A DNA stretch of 64,000 nt, taken from NCBI GenBank assembly GCA_020310875.1, contig MU260074.1, forward strand, positions 316,501 through 380,500, read 5' to 3'. The notes beneath the pieces were generated by a model that saw only the letters and a list, made by a program, of their open reading frames with translations, was not told the origin of the DNA and made no database searches. The position numbers and the translations under genes are program-made. Position 1 is the stretch's first letter. Every line of letters starts with the position of its first letter. The DNA comes from Ceratopteris richardii (Eukaryota; Streptophyta; Polypodiopsida; Polypodiales; Pteridaceae). This document shows, piece by piece, positions 45,220 through 56,520 of the stretch.

Positions 45220-46109
45220 TGTGTACCTAAACCAAGAAGACTTAAAGACTTGTGCCAAAGAGACTAAATCTCGTTTGCCACACAAGTGTGTATAGTGGGG
45301 AATTGACACACGCTTATTTGTCAATCCGATGAAACGACCTAACCAAGTGTATAAGGACATGTGCACACGTGATGGGAAATGAAGTGGTTCACCTTATACG
45401 CATGAGAAAAGACTAATCCATCTCTCTAACTCACTTAAATATTGAAAGTGTCTGTGTCGATACCACTTATAGTAGTTTTCACTAAATCAAGGAGTTCTCT
45501 CAGTTGCAAACTCCGAATATGGCGAATATAGGTTCATTTTGAATCTCTCGATAAGACGCATCTGTTGGCCATACTTTCACTTGATTTTGACAGTTGTGCT
45601 TCAAGTTAGGACCAAAATAGTGAATGGTAGGAAGCACACACACTCACTCCACAGCTCATACTAGCTCACACACACACTACAATAGCTCAAAAACAGTGGG
45701 GGGGGGGGGGTAGACAACAGTCCTATACACACATTCCAAGCATTACACACACATAGAAGATCAAAGAGAAGATGAAAATATGCAAGAAGCAATTTTGAAA
45801 ATCAGGAGCTCTCCTTCTTCACAATGGCAAAAAGTGTACAAAGAGTCCACCAAAGTGACTTATATACATGTGCCCCAAAAATGGTCCTTTCACACAAGTG
45901 ACCAGCACTTTATTCACTAATCTCTATTTTCCTTTTTCCTACTATTTTGCAAGAAATATATTACAATGATTTGGGATTATGCATCTAGAGGACTCGTCTA
46001 GTGCATTTACATGGCTTAAGGGAATTTCCTAAGACTTTGAAGAAGAGAAAAAGATGCCCATTAATTTGAACATTTGGGGCTCCCCTTTCGTGCCTCTTTG
46101 CTTTGAACA
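45220..46109 (-). repeat. 5' LTR of gypsy D (about 890 bp)
   Basis: Plus-strand TGTGTACC to TTGAACA. Partner of 5149-6032. TATA-like GTATATAAG on the minus strand near 45867. Followed by TTCTC, matching TTCTT before the other LTR. Confidence 0.88.
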
Positions 46110-46129
46110 TTCTCTAACAGCTCCCCCTC
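46110..46129 (-). repeat. Last bases of copia B 3' LTR and its polypurine tract
   Basis: 46110-46119 resembles the LTR end TTCTTCAACA (two differences), then 46120-46129 reads GAGGGGGAGC on the minus strand, the purine tract of copia B. This shows where D entered. Confidence 0.75.
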
Positions 46130-46134
46130 AATCA

Positions 46135-47410
46135 CTAATTGACATTCTCTGTTTCTTCATATCCTCTTCTTTCTTTTACTCCTTCCATGCTTTTGAATCT
46201 GCTAGTCTTCCCACCATCCAAGCTCTTTGTCATTATGTCTGCTATCTGATCTTTTGTAGAAATGTAGTCCACTTCAATTTCTTTCTCCATTATCTTTTCT
46301 CTCAAGAAATGATAATGTATCTCTATATGTTTTGTTCTTGCATGAAATACTGGATTTGCTGCAAGATAAAGTGAACTCATATTATCTCCATGTATTGTAG
46401 GTATACCTTGATCAATGCCCAAGCTTTTTAACAATGTCTACATCCATATGACCTCCTTAGCTGCTTCCACAAGTCCTTTGTACTCAGCTTCAGTTGATGA
46501 TAATGCTAGTGTATGTTGTTTCTTTGAACACCAACTTACAAGCTTATCACCAATGTATATCATGTAGCCATGAGTTGATCTTCTGTCATATTGATTACCT
46601 GACCAGTCTGAGTCACTATATGCTCTCAACTTCAAATATGATGTAAAAGGATGATACAATCCTTCCTTTATAGTTCCTTTGATATATCTGAGAACTCTTT
46701 GACGTGCAATCCAACGTGGGTCCTTTGGACAATGCATGAATTGTGAAAAAACTCCCACTACATAACTAAGCTCAGGTCTTGTTAGTGTAGCATAAATCAA
46801 ACTACCCACAAGAGATTGATACTTCCTCATATCTTTGTATTCCGCACCATCATATTTATTGAGCTTGTGATTAACTTCAAGTGGAATTGAAGCTTCTCTG
46901 CAATTTTCCATATCAAAGTTCTTCAATAGATTCAGAAGATACCTTTCTTGTGGTACATATATGCCATGATCTATATAAGTGACTTCCATTCCAAGAAAGT
47001 ATGATAACTTTCCTAGATCACTAATCTTGAATTCTTTTTCAAGTAATCTCTTTACCTCCTTGATTCCTTCATATAAAATACTTGTGATTGTAATGTCATC
47101 TACATAAATACAAATGTAGATTGTACCTTCCTCTTCTCTTTTGATGAGTAGACTTGGATCTACTTTTGAACTTTGATATCCAAGATCATTGAGATACTTC
47201 ACCAATCTATAGTTCCATGCTTTTGGAGCTTCCTTCAATCCATACAATGCTCTTCTCAACCTGCAAACAAAATTTGGATACTTGGAATCTATAAACCCTT
47301 GAGATTGTTCCATGTATACCTCATCTGATATGTATCCATTCAAGAATGCATTCTTTATATCCAATTGACTTAGGGTCCATCCTTTTGAAGCTGCAATAGC
47401 AACGATTGTC
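46135..47410 (-). pseudogene. Copia B reverse transcriptase (main part) and RNase H
   Basis: 46438-47364 (308 residues) starts at the catalytic LDIKNAF site, then GYISDEVYMEQ, YGLKEAPKAW, ICIYVDDITI, DLGKLSYFLGMEV, LVGSLIYATLTRPELSY, and RNase H starting SDSDWSGN with STEAEYKGL. After one stop, 46135-46434 gives the RNase H end (IADIMTKSL). It stops at 47410 because copia C1 was inserted in codons just upstream; the frame resumes at 53387. Confidence 0.92.
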
Positions 47411-47415
47411 CTTAT
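47411..47415 (+). repeat. Target-site duplication of copia C1 (left)
   Basis: CTTAT, matched exactly by 53382-53386. Counting it once keeps copia B's reverse-transcriptase frame in register. Confidence 0.93.
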
Positions 47416-47714
47416 TATTACCGTTTAGTGTCCATGTCAAAGGCCAAATGGCCACGGGACACTTCTTTGTATATGTTCTTTAATAAAACATATAGTGGCC
47501 TGGTCAGTCACAGACTACAAGTTTGACCGCATTTGTAAGATCGAAGAAGTCTATCTTTGAGCTCCCTATGTACTGTGTTTTTCTACGTATTCTACAACCT
47601 CTATGCAGAGTACTGTGTTTGACCTTAGGAGCTCGGTTTTCTACTCCGAGCATATCATCGCGAAGCTCTCAAGAAGTAGAGCACACTGTGGTGCATCGCC
47701 ATCGTTTTCCTTCA
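47416..47714 (+). repeat. 5' LTR of copia C1
   Basis: Starts TATTACCG (TG changed to TA; the 3' copy keeps TGTTACCG) and ends CCTTCA. Contains AATAAAA at 47482, a likely poly(A) signal. Confidence 0.93.
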
Positions 47715-47715
47715 C

Positions 47716-47727
47716 TGGTATCAGAGG
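47716..47727 (+). promoter_or_regulatory. Primer-binding site of copia C1
   Basis: TGGTATCAGAGG, the initiator-Met tRNA complement with the last base changed. Confidence 0.9.
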
Positions 47728-48922
47728 CAGGTTTGAGGCAAAAGCTTTATTCCCTTTGTGCGAGCGAAGCGAGCACCCCCCTCCCCCCAAGGCTTACGAC
47801 TAAGGCGGTGACCAAGGCATAGACCTTGGCATACCTTGTCATCCGAGTCACTGAAGTCACCGTTGGCGTAGTTAGCTGCATGTGAGGGAGGACCTCAAGG
47901 ATCAAAGAATATAGAGGTTCCCGGTACTTCCCGGGAGGCCACCCATCCTAGTACTGTTCCCCCAGAGCTCGCTTAACCATGGCAATCTCTTGCCACTAAG
48001 CTACACTCTTGTGGTGTCTGAAGAAGCGGAGAGACTAAGGTTGACATTACCTTGAACATATTTTGGTCCCTCAAAGCTTCATTCTTTGCTTTCAAAGCCT
48101 ATTTTTGAAGCATTTTTGGGTGCTTTTGGAGCCATTTTGGAGTACTTCCGCACATAGTTCTCTTCACACAGGTCCAAGAACATCAAGAAGAGTGTTCTTT
48201 GTACTTCTCTGACATTAAATATCAACCTTTGGGCTGTGTTTTCAGCCACAATTGTATAACTACAGGTTTCTCGAGAGGTTTTCAATTTTGGTGGGAGTAG
48301 CTGCTGCAAATTTATGCAGGTTTTTTGAGCCAAAATCGTCAGAGTTCATAGACACTTGCAGGTGTTGTTTGCTAGATTTTGGGCTATGCATTTAGCCTCT
48401 TAGTGTCATTTTACTACATATCTTGAGCACATAGACACCATGTACGCTTCTGTAGATACCGCTTATGTATGTCCATGTGGTCATTGATATAGCGGTTACG
48501 TTTTTTGCATGAAGCCTTTTACGTTTGAAAAAAGAGGGTCATGGTGAGGTTTTCTTAACTCGGAGACACCCAGATGTTGGGGTCTCTTCGATGATGTAGG
48601 TGGAAGACTTACCCAGCCTCACCATAAAAGATGTATGATAGTTGTTCAAGGTGCTCGATAAGCCTAGTTGGCTTCTATTGGGTAATTGATTATACGGAGT
48701 GGCGTCAGTGATTCACTATGCAAGAAAACATGTCAGTGCTTGCAGTTTTATGATATTTTGACACTCATCATACGCTCATTTTGCAGATGATACTCTGGCA
48801 ACATTTTTTTATATTTCTGGTTTTGTCAACTATACAGTGGTCGATTTACTCCTTGATACACTTATTGGTTGGTGTTTGGACTCTTCTAGCTCCATTATCA
48901 TTCTATTCAATTCTCTACCATC
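47728..48922 (+). other. Copia C1 leader (1.2 kb)
   Basis: Long non-coding leader. Holds the 5S-like antisense module at 47926-47977. No open frame of note. Confidence 0.7.
47926..48005 (-). repeat. 5S rRNA-like control region with adjoining A-box
   Basis: On the minus strand GTTAAGCGAGCT (5S box A), AGTACTAGGATGGGTG (intermediate element and box C start) and CCTCCCGGGAAGT (box C end) come in the order and spacing of a plant 5S gene, about 52 bp in all. The 5S 5' part is missing; in its place lies TGTAGCTTAGTGGCAAGAG, resembling a tRNA A-box. Not a functional 5S gene; more like a SINE-type or captured Pol III unit. Confidence 0.72.
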
Positions 48923-49779
48923 ATGGCATCAGAGGTCTCAGGCACATCCGGTGGAACAGGGTCTAGTGCTAGTGTTCTGAGGAGGAGTTATAACTTGCAG
49001 GGAAGAGACCATTCTGAGATCCGAATTTGATGGCACAAACTTTGCTCTATGGAAGAATCGAATTAAAGATGTGTTAATTCAAAGGAGACAATGGAAGCCA
49101 ATAAATGGAATTTCAAAGAAGCCTGCTGACATGGATGAAGATGATTGGGATGAGTTAAATGAAATGGCCAGGTCTACCATTCGCTTACACCTAGCAGATA
49201 ATGTTTTACTTTACAGTATTAGACTGTGAAAGTGCAGAGGAGCTTTGAAAGAAGTTATCCAATACATATGAAAAAGAGACGACATCAAATAAAGTCTATT
49301 TGATGTGAAAACTATATGACCTTCGTATGAAGGAAACAGATAGTGTTGCTGCTCATCTGAATGAGTTTGATTCTATATTCTCTCAATTACTGACTCAAAA
49401 AATGGATATGGATAATGAAATGAAAGCAATATTGTTGTTATGCACCCTGCCATCATCATGGGATACGTTTTGCATAGCTATTAGCAACAGTGCACCTGGT
49501 GGTAAACTCGTCTATGATGACATATGTGGAGCACTCTTGAGTGAGGAGATTCGCAAAAAATCTATGGTTAGCACTCATAGTGGAGAGGCATATAATGTTC
49601 GTGATTCTTACCAAGGAAAGAATCAACAACGTGGAAGGAGCAAGAACAAAGTAAAAAATGGTCAACGGAATAAGAGTAGAAGTAAATCAAGGAAGAGGGA
49701 TATCGAATGCCATTATTGTCATAAGAAAGGACACATGAAGAAAGATTGTTATGCATTAAAGAATGCTAAAGGTAAATGA
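48923..49779 (+). pseudogene. Copia C1 gag
   Basis: Starts at ATG 48923 (MASEVSGTSGG), shifts frame near 49000, then reads LRSEFDGTNFALWKNRIKDV, the UBN2 gag signature, and from 49327 LNEFDSIFSQLLTQ and LLLCTLPSSWDTF. The zinc knuckle CHYCHKKGHMKKDC sits at about 49709-49750, followed by a stop at 49779 where intact copies would read on. Stops also near 49229 and 49318. It forms the particle shell and binds RNA. Confidence 0.9.
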
Positions 49780-49830
49780 TAGAATGTTGATGGGCATGTT
49801 AAACAAATACCTACACCATCTACTTCTACT

Positions 49831-51422
49831 GTGAAGATTGAAGAAATTAATGCTATTTCTGAAGATGCTGATATGTTGATACTTGATAGTACAATGCCAA
49901 CTGAGGCGCTTATGGATGATTCTTTTTCCCACACCTTGCTGCTAGATTCTGGTGCTTCTTTCCATGTGACACCACATAGAGAATGGTTCTCTAATTATGC
50001 AGCAAAGTCTCTTGGTACCGTGAGACTTGGTGACCCTTATCAGTGTGATGTTGTTTGGATTGGAGATGTGGTTGTGCAATTCATTAATGGCTCAAAATTT
50101 ACTATGCATAATGTATGCCATGTACCTCAGTTATCACGTAGTTTGATGTCAGTTGGTCAACTTGACAACCTTGGTTAGAAGGTGGTCTTCTATGCTCAAT
50201 CTTTTCGTATATCAAAGGGCAATATGGTTAGTGCAAAAGGAAGCAAAGTTCGCTCTTTTTATCCTTTATTTGTATCATAGAAAGAACACTTGTTAGCTAT
50301 TACTGAATAGCCTATGGCTTGTATTTGGCATGGTCATTTGGGCCATATATCTTGTAGTGGAATGGAATATCTTTCTCGTTCTGGCTACTTACCTGTGTTA
50401 TCTTTCTCTGATTTTTCATTTTGTGAGCACTATCAATATGGAAAGAAAACCAGAAATGTGCATAGAACGCACATTGACTCTTCAATTTAGCCTTTAGATC
50501 TCATTCATACAGATGTGTGTGGTCTTATGCCCACTAGGTCCTTAGGTGGTTCTCTTTTCTTTGTCACTTTCATAGATGATGCTACTAGAAAAGTCTGGGT
50601 ACATGGAAGGATGAGGTATTCCCTACTTTCAGAAAATGGTTTTCTTCAGTTGAGACTGGAAAAGGAACTAAGCTTAAGGCTTTACATTCAGATAATGGGG
50701 GTGAGTATACCTCACATGAATTCAGCCTTTTCTGTCAGTATAGAGGGATTTGTAGAGAGTTTACAGCTCCTTATACCCTAGTACAGAATGGTGTAGCTGA
50801 GAGGATGAATAGAACTATTCAAGATAGAGTAGTCTCTATGTTGCATCATGCGAACCTCTCACAAGGTTTCTGGGCAAAAGCAGTATTGACTGCAGTTCAT
50901 GTGACTAACCTTTCACCTAGTACTGCCAAAGGTCTGAAAGTAGCTCAAGTGTTATGAATAGGGAAACCACCATATTATGATCATCTTCGAGTTTTTGGGT
51001 GTGAAGCATATGTTCATATATCCAAGAATCTTAGACAAAAGTTGGACCATAAGTCAAAGAAATGCATTTCTCTTGGATATGGTAGAGAAGGACAATTTGG
51101 ATATCGCTTATGGGATCCTGAAACACGACTAGTGATCAGAAGTAGTGATGTCATTTTTAATGAGTCTAAAATGCATAAACATCCCATTAAGGAGGTTGAA
51201 GTGAGAAGAGTGGTGTTTGAGGATACTAGTCCTCCAGTTAGCATGCATAAAAATGCTACACATAGGGATATTCAAGAGAATGACCATCCAGATCAGTCTG
51301 CACATGTTCTTGTTCAACAACCATTGAGACGTTCTACACGTGTCTCACATCCACCTGATAGATATGTTCTAGGTTTAGATTTTGTTATGCTAACAGATGT
51401 CGGTGAGCCTTCTTGCTACTAA
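49831..51422 (+). pseudogene. Copia C1 protease and integrase
   Basis: Protease: LLLDSGASFHVTPHREWF (about 49938-49990), an intact D-S-G. Then the H-C-C type pre-integrase block near 50330-50400 and integrase with Asp in HTDVCGL (about 50507), Asp near 50690 in SDNGGEY and Glu in VAERMNR (about 50795). After it comes the linker with ISLGYGREGQFGYRLWDPE. Stops at about 50176, 50278, 50308, 50488 and 50956 and a frameshift near 50600 disable it. Confidence 0.9.
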
Positions 51423-51464
51423 GAGGCTATGTAGATAGAGGATCATGTCAAGTGGGAGCGTGCC

Positions 51465-52922
51465 ATGAAGAGTGAGTTGGATTCTATTCACAAGAACGGT
51501 ACTTGGGATTTATTACCTTTGCCAAATCGCAGGAAAGTTTTACCATGTAAATGGGTATATAAGCTGAAATTTACATCAGATAGTGCTTCTCCAAAGTATA
51601 AAGCACGACTTGTTGCAAAGGGTTTTAAGCAGCAACATGGTGTTGATTTTGAGGAAATCTTCTCTCTAGTGGTCAAGATGACTACCCTGTGCATGTTGCT
51701 TGGATTCGTTGTAATGGAGGACTTAGAGTTAGTCCAAATGGATGTGAAAACTGCTTTCTTGCATGGAGATCTTACAAGTGAGATCTATATGGAAGAACCA
51801 GACACTTATGTAGTTCCTGGCAAGAAAAGTCTAGTTTGTAAGCTCAAGAAGAGCTTGTATGGACTTAAACAGTCCCCTAGACAATGGTACCAAAAGTTTG
51901 ATGCTTTTATGAAGTCTCAAGGCTATTCACGAAGCAATGAGGATCATTGTCTCTACACAAAGAGATGCTCAAATGGCAGCTTGATTCTTTATGTCGATGA
52001 TATGTTGATTGCTGGGAAGTCCTCTTATGATTTGTCAGTTCTCAAAAGGAAATTGAGTTAGAAATTTGATATGAAAGATTTGGGGGATGCCAAACATATT
52101 CTTGGCATGCACATTACTCGTGATAGGAGTAAAAGATGCATATACATGTCTCAAAGTGAGTACATATCCAAAGTACTTCACTGGTTCAATATGCAAGGTG
52201 GAAAGGCATTGAGTACACCTTTACCCACATATGTGAAATTGAGCAAGGATGATTGCCCCAAATCAAATGAGGAAAAGGAATTCATGACCAAAGTTCTCTA
52301 TCAGTCTGTTGTTGGTAGTCTCATGTATGCTATGGTAGCTACGAGACCAGACATTGCATTTGCAGTGGGAGTTGTGAGCAGATATATGTCTAATCCTGAC
52401 AAGAAACATTGGGAAGCGGTCAAGATGATTTTGAGATATCTGAGTGGCACTAAGGACAAGTTTTTATGCTTAGGTAGAGGAAAAGCATCCATTATTGGTT
52501 ACACAGATTCTAATTATGCTGGTTGTGTAGAAAATCATAAGTCTACATTAGGATACATTTTTCATTTTGCTGGAGGTGCTATCTCTTGGAGATCTCGTCT
52601 TCAAGAATGTACAGTTGTTTCCACCATAGAAGTAGAGTATGTTGCAAGTGAGGCATGTAAGGAAGCATTGTGGCTTTCTCATCTTTCTTGTGATATGGAT
52701 TTACCTCAGCATGTACCTCACTTGCTCAGTGATAGTCAGAGTGCCATTGCTTTGACTAAGAATCCGGTCTATCATGCAAAGACCAAGTTCATTGAGGTGA
52801 GGTATTACTTCATTAGAGATTGCTTAGCCACTGAGCGCATTATTCTTGAGAAGGTTCACACTCTAGATAACGATGAAGATGCTTTGACTAAAGCTCTACC
52901 ACAGAACACTGTTGTCACTTGA
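51465..52922 (+). pseudogene. Copia C1 reverse transcriptase and RNase H
   Basis: 51465-52061 then 52071-52922, in one frame with a single stop between. WDLLPLPNRRK, CKWVYKLKFTSD, FEEIFSLV, QMDVKTAFLHGDL, YGLKQSPRQWY, LYVDDMLIAG, then DLGDAKHILGM, VGSLMYAMVATRPDIAF, and RNase H with YTDSNYAGC, the Glu residue at STIEVEYVA, and the DSQSAI motif. Ends at the TGA at 52920. The best preserved reverse transcriptase here. Confidence 0.93.
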
Positions 52923-53083
52923 TGGGGGTTACTTGATTCTTAATCTTACACAGTCACTTGTATACTGTGTAACATGCCCATCAGGTGGGAGGTATAGTTT
53001 GTATGCTTAAACTCAGGTATTCATTATCATTCTTTATCTTTCTCCCATAGTTACTTTGGCCATGTTGGCCTTTAGTGGGAGAT
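52923..53083 (+). other. Copia C1 3' untranslated region and purine tract
   Basis: Ends in TTTAGTGGGAGAT just before the LTR. Confidence 0.75.
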
Positions 53084-53381
53084 TGTTACCGTTAGTGTCC
53101 ACGTGAAAGGACAAATGGCCACGGGATACTTCTTTGTATATGTTCTTTAATAAAACATATAGTGGCTTGGTCAGTCACAGACTGTAAGTTTGACCGCATT
53201 TGTAAGACTTAAGAAGTCTATCTTCGAGCTCCCTATGTACTGTGTTTTTCTGCATATTCTGCAACCTCTGTGCGGAGTACTGTGTGCGACCTTAGGAGCT
53301 CGGTTTTCTACTCCGAGTATATCGTCACGAAGCTCTCAAGAAGGAGAGCGCACTATGGTGCATGGCCATCGATTTCGTTCA
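53084..53381 (+). repeat. 3' LTR of copia C1
   Basis: TGTTACCG to CGTTCA, then CTTAT duplication at 53382-53386. Confidence 0.95.
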
Positions 53382-53386
53382 CTTAT

Positions 53387-53757
53387 AGTTGACATCTTAG
53401 CTATAGGACTGAATGTCTCATCATAATCTATGCATTAGGTTTGGGCATAGCCTTTCACCACTAGTCTAGCTTTGTATCTCGCTATACTTCCATCTACAAG
53501 CTTCTTCACTTTATAAACCCATTCGTTTCCAATTACTTTCTTACTATTTGGTTTAGGAACAAGTTCCCATGTCTTGTTCTCCTCCAGTGCATTGAATTCT
53601 TCCTTCATTGCTTCTTCCCATTGTTTCTTACCTTTTGCTTCATCATAGTTTTGAGGTTCTTCATCATCTTAGACCATATATGCATAGTTCTTATGAGTTA
53701 TGTAAGAAGTATCATAAGAATACCTTTCTGGTAACTTCTAGTCTTTCTTGACCTCCT
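53387..53757 (-). pseudogene. Copia B reverse transcriptase N-terminal part
   Basis: Decayed minus-strand sequence with the DYDETFSPIAKM box next to the C1 junction (about 53395-53435) and WVYKVK-type sequence near 53500. It continues at 47410 beyond copia C1. A stop separates it from integrase at 53758. Confidence 0.85.
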
Positions 53758-54783
53758 TCATTCACGTTCTTCATATGTGCCTGGATACAACTCTTCATCA
53801 AATATAGGAGCTTCTTCATTCCTTCTTGTTAATCCACTTTTGGATGTACTTGTTTGCATATAATCTTCATCTCTATTTACATGCACAATTGATTTTCCTT
53901 TCTCATATCTTCTTACCTCTTCTTCAAATTCTTCAGCTGTATGACTTTGATCTACATACCAACTTTTCTGTTCATCAAATGCAACATCTCTAGAAATAAG
54001 AAATTGTTTGGTTAAAGGATTCCACAACCTGTAACCCATCTGCTTTTCATGATAACCAATGAACACATATTTTTCTGCCTTTGGTTCAAGTTTATGTCTA
54101 AGTTGTGATGGCACATAAGCATATGCAATTGATCCAAACACTCTACAATGATCTAGTATTGGTTTCTTACCCCACCAAGCTTCATATGGAGTCATTCCAT
54201 TGAGAGCTACACATAGTAATCTATTCACAAGATATGTAGCTGTATTTATAGCCGTAGCCCAAAGATAATTTGGACAATTCTTCTGCTTCAGCATAACTCC
54301 AGCAAACTCAAGTAAAGTCCTGTTTCTCCTTTCTACTACACCATTTTGTTGTGGTGTGTACCTCCAGGTTATTTCTCCCTTAATACCTGCATTCCAAAGA
54401 TAATCATTGAACTCTTCGGAGAAGTATTCTCCTCCTCCATCAGACCTCAGTCTCTTAAACTTTTGACCTATGACTTTCTCTGCATATGCATGAAAATGCT
54501 TGAACGCTCCAAACATTTCTGATCTTTCCTTCAAAACATATAATGTTATCCATCTTGTAGCATCATCAATGAAAAGAACATAATACCTTGAGCCATTGAT
54601 AGATCCTTCTTTTCTTGGTCCCCATACATCTGTATGAATAAGCTCTAGTAATCCATCATGTTTGAATCCTTTCTTTTGAAATGGTAACCTGTGTGCTTTT
54701 CCCATTTGACATGCTTCACATTTATAAACCATATGTTGACTTTGCACATTTGGTAATCCTACTACATACTGATTAGCAACCAT
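53758..54783 (-). pseudogene. Copia B integrase
   Basis: 341 residues. Opens with the pre-integrase zinc motif (CEACQMGKAHRLPF), then the core: Asp in LIHTDVWGP, FIDDATRW, Asp in RSDGGGEYF, and Glu in NGVVERRNRT. Then YLWATAINTATYLVNR and the conserved linker FIGYHEKQMGYRLWNP. All three catalytic acids are present. It would insert element DNA into the genome. Confidence 0.93.
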
Positions 54784-54825
54784 AGCTTTAATTCCTCTTT
54801 CATTGAAGTGACTTAATCTCTTATG

Positions 54826-55281
54826 CTAGAGATCAAGGTCTGTAATCACTCCTTCACCATGTGTGAGCAAAGCTTGACCAATGTTCCCTTGTACTCTTAA
54901 ATTAAAGAGTCTACCTTCTTTCTTACCAGAGACAATCTGATTATATCCATTCTCTGGATCTTCAACAAATACTCCTTCATTTGTAAACCTGACTTGAAAA
55001 CATTTTTTAACTATCTTTCCCACACTAATCAAGTTTTTAGGTATTGTGGGAACATACAAAACATTGGTTAGCAAATCTGCTCCACTCTTCCATTTCACTT
55101 TTCCAATTGAATGTACACTATGTCTTGCATTGTCACCTATTTGAACTGTATGGCTAGAAATACCTTTTTCCCATTCTGACATCAATTCTATGTTTCTTGA
55201 CAAATCATTAGAACATCTAGAGTCCATGTAAAATACCTTTAGATCTTCTTTATCTGATGTGCTAATTGAGTTAATCATCAA
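54826..55281 (-). pseudogene. Copia B protease
   Basis: 151 residues; the active-site position reads FYMDSRCSNDLS where the family has D-S-G-C/A-S, so the key Gly is Arg. The rest (NLISVGKI, then the LFNLRV segment) matches copia protease to pre-integrase sequence. Separated by one stop from integrase. Confidence 0.85.
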
Positions 55282-56322
55282 TGATGTATGACTTTCATTC
55301 TATGTGTCATTTGCATAGTTGTAGTAGGTGGTGTTGTAGGACTGATTTTGTCCCCAACTTCTTCCTCCACCTCTACCATAGCCTCCTCTTTGAATTTGTC
55401 TACCTCTTTGAAAATTACTTTGATATCTTCCACCTTGACCTCTACTATTGTTGTTTTGATTCTGGTTTGATCCTTGTTGGTTGTGCCAACAGTCATGAGC
55501 CAAATGATTACTCAATCCACAGATCCAACAAGCCTTCTTATTGTTATTCTGATTACCTCTTCCTCTTCCAAAACCTCTTATTCCTCTTCCAAAACCTTTA
55601 CCTCTTGCATAATAAGCTTGAGAAGTTGTCTCTTCTTCATCCTTTGCTTTACCTTTATCTCCTTTCTTCTTGTTCTTCATGTACATTGCAGAACTTTGTC
55701 CTTTATCTCCATCTCCCTTCAAGTCTTGCTCAAATGTGAGCATCAAACCAAGCAACTGGTTCAAATTTGGAACATAATGATTTAATGAAAGTTCTGTTGA
55801 CAAGACAAAAGGTTTACACCTTTCATCTCCTCTCAAACCTATAAGTAATTGAGCAATCAACCTGTGATTCTCAATATCTTCATCTATGGATCCAAGACTT
55901 TCTGCTAGATCCTTCATCTTAGTGACATAATCACTAATACTTTGACTTGGCTTCTTCTTGAATGTTGTAAACTCTGACCATAGACTTGCTTTCCTTGCTT
56001 TAGTAGTGCTTTGGAAATGATACTCCAATGCATTCCATATATCTTCAGATGATTCCAATCCTCTGATGTGTGGTAGCAAATGATCTGAGATTGTGTTGTA
56101 AATGTATGCCTTTGCACTTGCATCCTTCTTCTACCAATACTTTAAAGCATCAAGTTCTTATTTCTTTGGTCGGCTTTCATCTTCAAATACTGGCTTCTCT
56201 TCTTCACTTGTTACATATACCATGAGATCCTTACTCATAAGTAGGGTTTCCATTCTCATTACCCATGCAGGATAATTATCTCTATCCAGTTTATCAATGG
56301 AGATATGATCTTCCATACTCAT
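55282..56322 (-). pseudogene. Copia B gag
   Basis: Frame from Met at 56322 (MSMEDHISIDKLD), broken near 56130, then open 55300-56079. Contains the UBN2 gag domain (HIRGLESSEDIWNALEYHF, then SLWSEFTTFK and ISDYVTKMKDL), a Gly/Arg-rich stretch and the zinc knuckle CWICGLSNHLAHDC (about 55495-55537), then Gln/Gly/Arg-rich tail. Capsid and RNA-binding protein. The start is the first Met after the 5' leader in this frame. Confidence 0.9.
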
Positions 56323-56506
56323 TCCCTTCTACTGCAACCTGTGAGCTTAAATGATAATACCTTTTGAAGTTCTTTGTGTATGAGGATACTTCTAAAGTAA
56401 TCTTTTGATGCCTTGTGTCTTCAAATGCTTTAGCTTTGAAACTTTAATGGAAAACTTTCCAAAACTTCTCGTACCTTTGTTGGCTTCTACTCTTTAGGAC
56501 CTTTCC
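56323..56506 (-). other. Copia B leader
   Basis: Short leader between gag and the primer-binding site. Confidence 0.7.
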
Positions 56507-56520
56507 GCTCTAATACCACT
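56507..56520 (-). promoter_or_regulatory. Primer-binding site of copia B
   Basis: The minus strand reads AGTGGTATTAGAGC beside the LTR; one mismatch to TGGTATCAGAGC. Confidence 0.88.

Larger units (their letters stand above)
5149..46109 (-). mobile_element. Ty3/gypsy element D, large and with extra coding region
   Basis: Minus-strand gypsy element, about 41 kb with insertions and about 16 kb without. LTRs at 5149-6032 and 45220-46109; a primer-binding site beside the right LTR and a polypurine tract beside the left. Coding order on the minus strand: gag, zinc knuckles, protease, reverse transcriptase, RNase H, integrase, a second protease-like domain, then about 4 kb more. Flanks are TTCTT and TTCTC, a one-mismatch 5-bp duplication of copia B LTR sequence. 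Interrupted by the TIR element, E and F. The reading frames carry many stops, so it is dead. Confidence 0.9.
47416..53381 (+). mobile_element. Ty1/copia element C1
   Basis: 5,966 bp, plus orientation, complete with 299-bp and 298-bp LTRs (about 28 differences by eye), exact CTTAT duplication, initiator-Met-type primer site and gag-pol in copia order. Stops and frameshifts make it inactive. Same family as the fragment C2 at 57610-59580. Confidence 0.95.

Noticed and set aside
47523..47822. 99-codon frame across the C1 5' LTR
   Set aside because: It runs through the LTR and primer site and is partly repeated in the 3' LTR for that reason alone.
47926..47977. Functional 5S rRNA gene
   Set aside because: Only the 3' half with the internal promoter is present and it carries several changes.
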